From: Brevibacterium aurantiacum
Lineage (GTDB): Bacteria > Actinomycetota > Actinomycetes > Actinomycetales > Brevibacteriaceae
Length of the DNA stretch: 64,000 nt
NCBI RefSeq assembly: GCF_007558825.1
Contig: NZ_VLTK01000008.1
Coordinates: 124,001-188,000 of the forward strand
Direction of reading: 5' to 3'
Made by a program: the position numbers and the translations under genes. Under the pieces are notes generated by a model. The model saw only the letters and a program-made list of their open reading frames with translations. It did not search any database and was not told the origin of the DNA. Each line of letters starts with the position of its first letter. The stretch's first letter is position 1. This document shows positions 1 to 7,078 of this stretch, in pieces.

Positions 1-2128
1 CAGCCGAGCCAGTGCCAGCCTGTCCGGAACCGGCCGCGCCGCCTCCGGCTCCGCCGGCGTTCTGCTGCTGGCCACCGTTGCCGGCTGCTGCGCTGTAGTC
101 CCCGGCTCCCGGCGCATAGTCGCCGAGCGAAATGGTCACCGGTTCGGCCGCCTTGTAGAAATCGCGGACCCCGCCCGAGGTGAACCAATACGAGTACTGG
201 CCGGTCTTGTGCTGGAAGTCGACGAAGCTCTGTGGGAACGATCCCCAGTAGTCGGAGTTCTCACCATCCTTCTTCGCTTGAGCCGAGGCGTTCTCATCCG
301 AGCCGCCCACCGCACTGCCCGACGATCCCTGCTTGCCTTTGCTGTCATACTTCACGCCGAGGTAGTCGGGGGTGGCGGTGATGTGGCCGTCATCGAGGAG
401 GGCATCGACATCGACCTTGGCGAAGTTCGCCATCGTCACCGATTCAGCCTTGAGCGTCACCCACTTCGAGGAGTCGAACATGTCGGCTCCGTAGCCGCTG
501 AGGCTCGCGGTGAGCGTGCCCTTGCCGCTGGAGTCGACCTCGAGCTTAGGATCGGTGGCCGACCAGTAGGTCATGCCGCCGTAGAACGCGACGGTGAAGC
601 TGCCCTTCCATTGGACGGTGACTCCGGAATCGGTTTCGCTGACCTCGCCGCTCTTGATCGCCACACGCGACTGTGTCCAGGACCCCTTACGTGAGGTCGA
701 GACCGACTCGCCGGTGGGATCGAGGCACCTGTTGTCCCAGGATGCTTCCTTGAAGGTCGAACCCTCCGGTTTTTCGATCGTGACATTCCCCGACTTCGAT
801 GCGTAGAAGCCACCTCCGCCGCTCGGCCAGACCTTGGCACCGCCGGAGTCCTTCGACTTGCCTGCGACGAGGAAGTTGCAGCCGCCGTAGAACGCACCGC
901 CGTTGGCTTCCTGATTGAGCGACCAGTACAGGGTTGCCGAGCCATCGCCCGAAGTGCCGGTCTTGCCGTCATCGCCCGAGCCTTTGTCACCAGAACCGTC
1001 ATCGCCCGCACCGCTGCCGTCATCACCGGGATTGTCCGGGTCGGGGGTGTGGTCACCGTCCCCCGGCTCCTCGACCGATTGGCTGTAGGAGACCTTCAGG
1101 GGGTTCGTCTTCTTCCGCGGCTGGATCGAGGTGCTTGCACCGTCGGTCGTGTACCAGTATGAGTCCTGACCGGTATCGACGTTGAAGTCGATCCAGTCCT
1201 GAGGCATCGCACCCCACCAGGATTGGTTGTCGGCAGTCTGCTTCGCCTGCGGGTTGCGGCCGTCCGTGTCGGTCTTCACGTCGAGGTAGTCGGGAGTGAA
1301 TTCGAACCCGGTGTCTTGTATGTCGACCTTCCCCTTCTGGAGCTCGACGATGGTTCCCTTCTTGGGAGTCAGCTCCTTCCAGACGCTCGGATCGTCCATG
1401 TCAGCGCCATACCCGGAGTAGGTTCCGGTGATGGTGCCCTGGCCGTTCTCAACCGTCAGGGTGGGATCGGAGATGGTCCAGTACGTCATGCCGCCGTAGT
1501 AGACGAAAGTCCAGGAACCCTTCCAGGTGATGGCGGCATTGTCGGCGGCAGGATCGACGGTGCCCTGACCGTTCGTGATCCTCACAATGTCTCCGGTGTG
1601 ATTGGGCTTCGCTGTCGTATTCGTCGCTCCATTGACCAAGGTGCCGTCGGCAGATTTACACCTAGATGCAAATGTACTGTATGTGTTGTCGGTCTTGACG
1701 ATCGAAACGTTTCCGTCGGTGAAGTTTCCGGAGTCATCGGTGCCGGCGAGTTTCGCGGTGTCCTCGGCTGTCCACACCTTCGAAAGCCCCGCGTCGCCGG
1801 CCTTGCCCGCGGTTAGGAAGTTGCACCCTCCGAAATAGGAACCGCCGGTCGACTCGTCGTTGACCGACCATTCGAAGACGGCATCGTCAATCGTGCTCTC
1901 GCCTTCGGTGGGAGCGGTTGTCGAATCATCAGTCGCCGAGCTCGTCGTCCCGGGAGTCGAGTACGGCGCGGTCATGGCTCGTGCCGGAGCACCGAGGCCG
2001 AGCCCCAGCAACCCGAGTACTGCGATACCGGCCGCTCCCCGCAGGAATGAACCCTGCCGGAAGGTCCTCTGCCGAAATGGCTTCCGCACGGCAGATCTCC
2101 GTGCGAGTGAAGAGCTTTGCGTGTTCAT
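1..2128 (-). CDS. HtaA-domain haem-binding surface protein (C-terminus beyond window)
   Basis: This is a secreted or wall-associated haem-binding protein of the HtaA family; 709 codons are visible and no stop is reached at the left edge. The chosen ATG at 2128 gives a signal peptide with basic residues up to about 30, a hydrophobic core at 31-47 and a cleavage region after the APARA motif near residue 51. Two HtaA-type domains follow, at about 78-348 and 398-685, each with a GGCNFL motif, a YGGMTYW motif and an SYWY or SYWF motif near its end. They are joined by an Asp/Gly/Ser-rich linker at 353-397, and a Gly/Ala-rich tail starts near 690. It is last in the hmuTUV operon, 50 bases after the preceding gene. 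Domain 1 closely resembles the N-terminal domain of the plus-strand htaA. Whether it ends in a sortase signal or a membrane anchor cannot be seen. Confidence 0.88.
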   Translation of the reverse strand, partial: MNTQSSSLARRSAVRKPFRQRTFRQGSFLRGAAGIAVLGLLGLGLGAPARAMTAPYSTPGTTSSATDDSTTAPTEGESTIDDAVFEWSVNDESTGGSYFGGCNFLTAGKAGDAGLSKVWTAEDTAKLAGTDDSGNFTDGNVSIVKTDNTYSTFASRCKSADGTLVNGATNTTAKPNHTGDIVRITNGQGTVDPAADNAAITWKGSWTFVYYGGMTYWTISDPTLTVENGQGTITGTYSGYGADMDDPSVWKELTPKKGTIVELQKGKVDIQDTGFEFTPDYLDVKTDTDGRNPQAKQTADNQSWWGAMPQDWIDFNVDTGQDSYWYTTDGASTSIQPRKKTNPLKVSYSQSVEEPGDGDHTPDPDNPGDDGSGAGDDGSGDKGSGDDGKTGTSGDGSATLYWSLNQEANGGAFYGGCNFLVAGKSKDSGGAKVWPSGGGGFYASKSGNVTIEKPEGSTFKEASWDNRCLDPTGESVSTSRKGSWTQSRVAIKSGEVSETDSGVTVQWKGSFTVAFYGGMTYWSATDPKLEVDSSGKGTLTASLSGYGADMFDSSKWVTLKAESVTMANFAKVDVDALLDDGHITATPDYLGVKYDSKGKQGSSGSAVGGSDENASAQAKKDGENSDYWGSFPQSFVDFQHKTGQYSYWFTSGGVRDFYKAAEPVTISLGDYAPGAGDYSAAAGNGGQQQNAGGAGGGAAGSGQAGTGSA

Positions 2129-2178
2129 CTCTGATCGTTGTCCGTTCTCGTCCCCGGGGACGGTCCGTGAGCGTGTCG

Positions 2179-3570
2179 TCATTTCGTTTCCGGGAGGGTC
2201 GTTGTCTCCGCTTCGTCCGCACGCACACGAGCCAGAACCCGAGTGTCCCTGCGCTCCTCGGGATCCGTCTGTGCGTCTGCTCCACCGTCTGTCAGCTTTC
2301 CGGCTCCCGGGACGAAACCGCCCGTGTAGAAGTCCGGTGCGGAACCATCGCCCGCCTCTGCCGCGACTCGCGACCTGCTGCCCGGCCCCGTGTTCTCATC
2401 CTCGAAGAAGGCGATCACCTGCGGCGGGAGCTTCCCGGCCCCATTGCTGCCACCCTGATGGCTGCTCTGGGCCACGGCGCGTTCGGAGCTGCGTTCGAGC
2501 TTGGCCAGCTGCAGCTTCTTCCGCCGCTGCATCCTGATCCTCCGCTTGGCCAGCTTGTGTTTGGTTCTGATCCGCTTCTTCTCTCGCCGATCACGTTCCT
2601 TCTCCATGGCTGCCGGACTGACGCCGAGCAGGAGGCTCTTGACCGCGAGGTAGCCGCCGATGCCGAAGCCGAGTCCGATCGCGATGATCGATCCGAGCAC
2701 GAGGACTCCGGCGAGTATCGCGAAGAAGATCAGCCACGAGGTGCTCATCGGTGGTTCGCTTTCCACGGGTGCGACCGCAGGAGCCTGCACACCGGCGTCG
2801 TTCGCGGTCCCGCTGCCAGTAGTGCCGCTGCCGGAGGTGCCGGTGTCGGCAGAGGTTGTCTCGGCCGCATCTGTGGTCTCGGTGTCGTCCTTCTTCTCTG
2901 ACTCGCTGTCCGAGGCCATTGCGTCCTCGTCCTTCTTCTCCGCGTCCCCGCTCGCGGCAGCACCGGAGGCGGAGAAGTCGACAGGGGTGAAGGATTCGTT
3001 GTTCGCGTTCGTGACTCCGTGAGCCCCGATCGTGATGATCCCGCACTGAACTTGGGTGCAGTCGACCTGCGTCTCATTCTGAGCCCGGTCGTAGGTCGTG
3101 AAGGTCGACCCCGGCACCCGAATCGTCGCCTTCCATGTGCCGTTCGCCGCAATCTCTCCGCCGTTGGCCGCATAGGCCGTGCTCGAGCCCGGGAACGTGA
3201 CGAAGACCTGATAACCGGTCGGATTCGTCTCGTCGTCGTAGACGTAGCGGTAGTTCGTCCCTGTGACTCCGCCTTTGCTCGGGCGCCAGCCGCCGGATTG
3301 GTCGTCGACCCACCCGAAGAGGACGTAGATTCCTCCGAATCCGCCCTCAACCGACTGGAATCCCGAACCGGAGAGGTCGAGGGATGATTCCCCGTCGGCC
3401 TTCGGGGTCCCGAACACGGACACCTTGGCGGCCGCCTCGGCGGGGCTGGGGTTCAACGTCGTCGAGGTCAGGGTCACGAGCACGGCCAGGAGGCCGGTGA
3501 TCGTGATGAGCGCCAGGATCTTCTTCACCGGCGCCGAGGTGGTCGCTCGCTTGCGTACCGCGTTCAGCAT
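2179..3570 (-). CDS. haem-locus single-span membrane protein of unknown function, basic cytosolic tail
   Basis: I do not recognise a named family. The 463-residue product has a signal peptide (core about 19-36, probable cut after AEA near 46), an extracytoplasmic domain at about 48-200 that looks all-beta and contains two close cysteines (C171, C176), an acidic Ser/Thr/Glu-rich stalk at 205-275, one long hydrophobic segment at about 279-311, then a strongly basic Lys/Arg segment at 324-357 and a polar cytosolic tail. Its start overlaps the end of hmuV by 7 bases, so it is probably translated with the haem ABC transporter. The topology resembles an accessory haem receptor that couples the wall to HmuUV, comparable in position to the Hta proteins of corynebacteria, but it lacks the HtaA motifs. 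The haem role is inferred from context only. Confidence 0.85.
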   Translation of the reverse strand: MLNAVRKRATTSAPVKKILALITITGLLAVLVTLTSTTLNPSPAEAAAKVSVFGTPKADGESSLDLSGSGFQSVEGGFGGIYVLFGWVDDQSGGWRPSKGGVTGTNYRYVYDDETNPTGYQVFVTFPGSSTAYAANGGEIAANGTWKATIRVPGSTFTTYDRAQNETQVDCTQVQCGIITIGAHGVTNANNESFTPVDFSASGAAASGDAEKKDEDAMASDSESEKKDDTETTDAAETTSADTGTSGSGTTGSGTANDAGVQAPAVAPVESEPPMSTSWLIFFAILAGVLVLGSIIAIGLGFGIGGYLAVKSLLLGVSPAAMEKERDRREKKRIRTKHKLAKRRIRMQRRKKLQLAKLERSSERAVAQSSHQGGSNGAGKLPPQVIAFFEDENTGPGSRSRVAAEAGDGSAPDFYTGGFVPGAGKLTDGGADAQTDPEERRDTRVLARVRADEAETTTLPETK

Positions 3571-4415
3571 GGGCTTTCCTTTCGACCGGCTCGCACGGGC
3601 ACCACCAGGGGCGCACCGGTGTTCGGGTCGGCAACGATTGTCACTGGGTAGTCGTAGACGGAACTGATGAGGTCGGCAGTCAGCACCTCGGAGGGCTGGC
3701 CTTGGGCGATGATCGATCCGTCGGAGATCATGGCGATCCGATCGGCATAGGCACCGGCGATGTCGAGGTTGTGGACGATGATGACCACGGCGCCTCCTGT
3801 AGCGGCGTAGTCCTTGGCCTGCTGCAGGACCAGCTCCTGATGACGGATGTCCATGGGAGCCGTCGGTTCGTCGAGCAGAAGCGCGGGTGTGGCCTGGGCA
3901 AGCACGCGAGCCAGGGCCACCCTGGCCTTCTCACCGCCGGAGAGCGAGGTGAACTTTCGAGCAGCGAACTGCACGGTCTCCGTCCTCGACATGGCGCCGG
4001 AGACGATGAGGTCATCATGCTGAGACTCGCGCAGGCCCGCCCACGGAGACCGGCCCATCTCGACCACCTCGAGGACCGTGAAGGGGAAGGCAAGACCGAT
4101 GTCCTGGAGGAGGACGGCTCGGCGCATCGCCAGCTCACGGGTCGACCACGAGTACTCCACCTCGTCGTCGATGTAGACCTTGCCCACGTCGAGCTCCACG
4201 TCGGCGGTGACGACATTGACCAGGGTCGACTTGCCCGCACCATTGGGTCCGACGATCGCCAGCACCTCTCCGCAATTGATGTCGAGGTCGATGCCGGCCA
4301 GAATCCGCCGATCTCCGAAGCTGACCTCGGCACCCCGCACGGAGATGATGGGCTTGCCCGGGACGGGGAAGTCGGGGCGGCGAACCTGGGAGCGGTTGAG
4401 GGAGATAATGCTCAT
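3564..4415 (-). CDS. hmuV: haem ABC transporter ATP-binding protein HmuV
   Basis: This is the ATPase of the haem importer and powers transport through HmuU. It is 283 residues long, usual for the family. Visible motifs are Walker A GPNGAGKST at 56-64, signature LSGGE at 158-162, Walker B LLLDEP at 179-184 and the switch histidine H215. The reading frame stays open far upstream, but the ATG at 4415 is chosen because it aligns with the start of the ABC domain and overlaps the hmuU stop by 4 bases (ATGA), the same coupling seen elsewhere in this operon. The signature stretch reads LSGGEKARVALAR, a slight variant of the common GQxQR form. The specificity for haem is inferred from the HmuT/HtaA/HmuO neighbours. 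Confidence 0.93.
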   Translation of the reverse strand: MSIISLNRSQVRRPDFPVPGKPIISVRGAEVSFGDRRILAGIDLDINCGEVLAIVGPNGAGKSTLVNVVTADVELDVGKVYIDDEVEYSWSTRELAMRRAVLLQDIGLAFPFTVLEVVEMGRSPWAGLRESQHDDLIVSGAMSRTETVQFAARKFTSLSGGEKARVALARVLAQATPALLLDEPTAPMDIRHQELVLQQAKDYAATGGAVVIIVHNLDIAGAYADRIAMISDGSIIAQGQPSEVLTADLISSVYDYPVTIVADPNTGAPLVVPVRAGRKESPC

Positions 4416-5608
4416 GCCCAGCCTCCGGACTCTCGGCGACTGCGTCGGATGAGGTAGAAGAAGAACGGTCCGCCCACCAGGGAGGTGAGCATGCCGATCG
4501 GCAGATCGGCGAATTCGACGAGGGTGCGAGCGGCGAGATCCGCAATGGACAGCAGCACCGCACCGCCGAGGACGGTGGCCGGCAGCAACAGCCGGTGCCC
4601 GGGGCCGATGATCATGCGGATGATGTGCGGGACGACGAGGCCGACGAAGGCGATGATCCCGCAGAAGGCGACGGCGGCGGACACGAGGAGAGCGACGACG
4701 GCCATGACGATGAGCCGCAGTCTCTCGACATTGACGCCGACGTGCCGGGCGCTCTTCTCCCCCAGGGACAGGAGATCGAGACCCGGGGCCAAGGTCTGAG
4801 CGATGATGATGCCGAAGACGATGAGCGGGAGGATGAGCCCGACCTGCGACCACAGGCTGCCGTTGAAGCTGCCCATCTGCCAGAACACGATCTGCTCTCT
4901 CGCCGAGGTGGGAGCGGCGAAGGTGATGTAGGCGATCGCCGCTCCGGCGATGGCATTGACAGCGACGCCCGTGAGCACAAGCGTGATCACCTCGGTGCGG
5001 CCGCCAGAGCGGGAGACCGTGTAGACGATGAACGTCGTGATCAGGCCGCTGGCGAAGGCCAACGCCGGAGTCGTGAAGCCGCCGAGGAAGGTCCAGCCGA
5101 AGAGGATCGATGCACTGGCGCCGACGGCGGCGCCGGAGGAAACCCCGACGACACCTGGTTCGGCCAGGGGGTTGCCGAAGACGCCCTGCATCATCGCTCC
5201 GGCCACGGCCAGTGCCGCGCCGACGAGGACCGTCATCACGACGCGGGGGAAACGCACCTGCCACAGGGCCTCCTCGCCGAACTCACGGCTTGGCCCCGGC
5301 AACCAGTCGATGCCGACCTTGTTCAGCAGGGATCCGACGACCTCGAGCGGAGGGATGAAGAGCTGGCCGATCGCGGCCGAGAGGATGCAGGCGGCCACGA
5401 GCGCGATGATGAGGACGAGGAACAGGGTTCCGGCCCGCGCAGTCCGCTGGCCTCGAAGCTTGCCGAGGTCGAGCTCGCCGGCATCGGCGGTGACATCGAG
5501 CCCGACGGTCGGGTCGACCCGCGCTGAGCGGCCACCGCCCGAATTCTGGTCGTAATGTCGCTGCGAGCGGCGCAGAGGCAGGCCCTGCGTGTCGGTGGAC
5601 TCACTCAT
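4412..5608 (-). CDS. hmuU: haem ABC transporter permease HmuU (FecCD family)
   Basis: This 398-residue integral membrane protein is the channel subunit of the haem importer. After a hydrophilic N-terminus of about 55 residues it shows the multi-span FecCD pattern, including the family-typical region starting RFPRVVMTVLVGAALAVAGA, the NPLAEPGVVGVSSGA motif and the GIIAFVGLVVPHIIR loop that contacts the ATPase. It overlaps both hmuT (4 bases, 5605-5608) and hmuV (4 bases), so the three are co-translated. The 55-residue cytosolic extension is longer than in many FecCD permeases; an internal start cannot be excluded, but the ATGA overlap supports the start used here. Confidence 0.93.
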   Translation of the reverse strand: MSESTDTQGLPLRRSQRHYDQNSGGGRSARVDPTVGLDVTADAGELDLGKLRGQRTARAGTLFLVLIIALVAACILSAAIGQLFIPPLEVVGSLLNKVGIDWLPGPSREFGEEALWQVRFPRVVMTVLVGAALAVAGAMMQGVFGNPLAEPGVVGVSSGAAVGASASILFGWTFLGGFTTPALAFASGLITTFIVYTVSRSGGRTEVITLVLTGVAVNAIAGAAIAYITFAAPTSAREQIVFWQMGSFNGSLWSQVGLILPLIVFGIIIAQTLAPGLDLLSLGEKSARHVGVNVERLRLIVMAVVALLVSAAVAFCGIIAFVGLVVPHIIRMIIGPGHRLLLPATVLGGAVLLSIADLAARTLVEFADLPIGMLTSLVGGPFFFYLIRRSRRESGGWA

Positions 5609-6867
5609 GAGTCCTCGTCTTCCAGTTCTTCATTGATCTCTTCCAAGCGCTTTTCGATCGATGTCGGTGGATGGTCAGGGTGGTAGGCGAGGTCCGGGGC
5701 ATAGATCGCGGTTCCGAGTGCCGCGAGGATCTGCGCCGAACGCGGCCCGAAGCTCATCACTTCGTAGTCGCTCATATCGACGATGCGCTTGTTCTCGCCT
5801 GCGGGCGTCTGCTTGATGCCGGGAAGCTCGAGGGCCTTGTCGATTCCGCCCACCGAGGCCAGCCCGAGGGTCATGACGATGATGACGTCGGGAGCAGCCT
5901 TGATCAGCGCTTCTGAGTTCGTCGGCGACATGCCTTCGAACCCGACCTCGGCGGCGACGTCACGGGCAGAGACAGATTGGATGAGCGAGTCGGCACCCGA
6001 TCCAACGCCGAACCAGTAGTAGATGCTGCCGCGCAGGTAGAGGAACACCGTCCGCGGACGATCGGCCGGCTGCTTCGGTGCCAACTTGGCTATGGCCTTC
6101 TTCGTCTCATCGATCTCCTGCACGGTTCGCTCGGCGAGTTTCTCGCCGAGTTCGGAGACGCCGAGTGCCTCGGCGACCTCGCGGATCTGCGGTCCTGCCG
6201 AACGCACACCCTCGGAATAGGAGGATGAGATGAAGATCACGGGGATTCCGGCGTTCCGCAGCTGAAGCTGGGCGTCGTAGGGTCCGATCGTCGTGTCTGT
6301 GAGGATCACGTCTGGTGACAGCGCCAGCACCGCCTCGGCGTTGATCTCATGCCCTCCCTGAGTGATGAGGGGAAGCTGCTGGGCACCGGGGACCAGCTGG
6401 GTGAAGTCGGTGGCGATGTCACGTCCGACAAGGTTGCAGCCGAATCCGAGCCCGACAACGGCAGCGGCGATCCCGCCGTTCTGATTCATGGCGAGGATCC
6501 GGTCGGTCTTCTTCACCGTCTGCTGCGGGCCGTCGTTGCTTGTGACGGTCACCGGCAGGTTCGCTTCATGGGCAGCGGTGTCAGAGACCGGCGGAATCTC
6601 TCCCGCCTGGGTGTAGGCGGTCGTCGGCCCGGTGATCTCCGTCGGGTCCGGGAGTGCGGACCGGTCGACGTGAGGAACCGTCGGCATATTCGGAGTCAAT
6701 CGTGCGGGAGGCTGCTGGCATGCGGCCTCACCTTGGGCGTTGATCGAACCGACGTTGTGGATACCGTTGTTCCACAGCAGGATCGCCAGTATCAGACCGC
6801 CTGCGAGCCAGGCAGTTCTGCGGAAGGAGCGCTGACGCAGCGCCCTCCGCAATGTCCACTTCGGCAT
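5605..6867 (-). CDS. hmuT: haem ABC transporter substrate-binding protein HmuT
   Basis: This 420-residue binding protein should receive haem from the HtaA proteins and deliver it to HmuU. It starts with a basic stretch and one hydrophobic segment at about 19-36 with no lipobox cysteine, so it seems to be held by an uncleaved N-terminal anchor, unlike the lipoprotein HmuT of corynebacteria. The periplasmic-binding-protein domain (type III fold) starts near 115 with the KKTDRILAMNQNGG region, includes DVILTDTTIGP near 215 and ends in a DYEVMSFGPRSAQILAALG helix. A 75-residue Pro/Thr-rich spacer separates anchor and domain and may span the envelope. It is the first gene of the operon, reading away from the DtxR-like sites. 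The start ATG at 6867 has only a weak ribosome site. Confidence 0.9.
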   Translation of the reverse strand: MPKWTLRRALRQRSFRRTAWLAGGLILAILLWNNGIHNVGSINAQGEAACQQPPARLTPNMPTVPHVDRSALPDPTEITGPTTAYTQAGEIPPVSDTAAHEANLPVTVTSNDGPQQTVKKTDRILAMNQNGGIAAAVVGLGFGCNLVGRDIATDFTQLVPGAQQLPLITQGGHEINAEAVLALSPDVILTDTTIGPYDAQLQLRNAGIPVIFISSSYSEGVRSAGPQIREVAEALGVSELGEKLAERTVQEIDETKKAIAKLAPKQPADRPRTVFLYLRGSIYYWFGVGSGADSLIQSVSARDVAAEVGFEGMSPTNSEALIKAAPDVIIVMTLGLASVGGIDKALELPGIKQTPAGENKRIVDMSDYEVMSFGPRSAQILAALGTAIYAPDLAYHPDHPPTSIEKRLEEINEELEDEDS

Positions 6868-7078
6868 GAGTTACCCGAACATCTCTACTAGTCAGGTTAA
6901 TTAGGCAAGGCTGCTTCAATTAAGGTTAGGCTCGCCTTGTTTTTTTAGGTTATATCTGTGTAGTCTATTTACCGTTCAGCAAATCCACAAGTTTTGCTGA
7001 AGTTCGGTCCAGGCACGGCAACGGCTCCTGGAATCACGCAGTCATCGCCGCCTTCGGCGCAAAGAATGAGGAGAATCT
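6868..7078. promoter_or_regulatory. divergent hmuT/htaA promoter region with DtxR/IdeR-like iron boxes
   Basis: This AT-rich 211-base spacer separates hmuT (left) and htaA (right). The best iron-box candidate is at 6921-6939 and matches the 19-base DtxR consensus (TTAGGTTAG-C-CTAACCTAA) at about 14 positions, mainly in the left half. Two further AGGTTA half-sites lie at 6894-6899 and 6947-6952. DtxR-family iron repressors control haem-uptake genes in related actinobacteria, so iron-repressed expression in both directions is the natural reading. The +1 sites were not located. The htaA ribosome site GAGGAG lies at 7069-7074. Confidence 0.7.

Noticed and set aside
1-2128. Many long plus-strand frames over the HtaA-like gene as separate genes
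   Set aside because: They are antisense shadows; the minus-strand frame has signal peptide, repeated domains and clear homology between its two halves.
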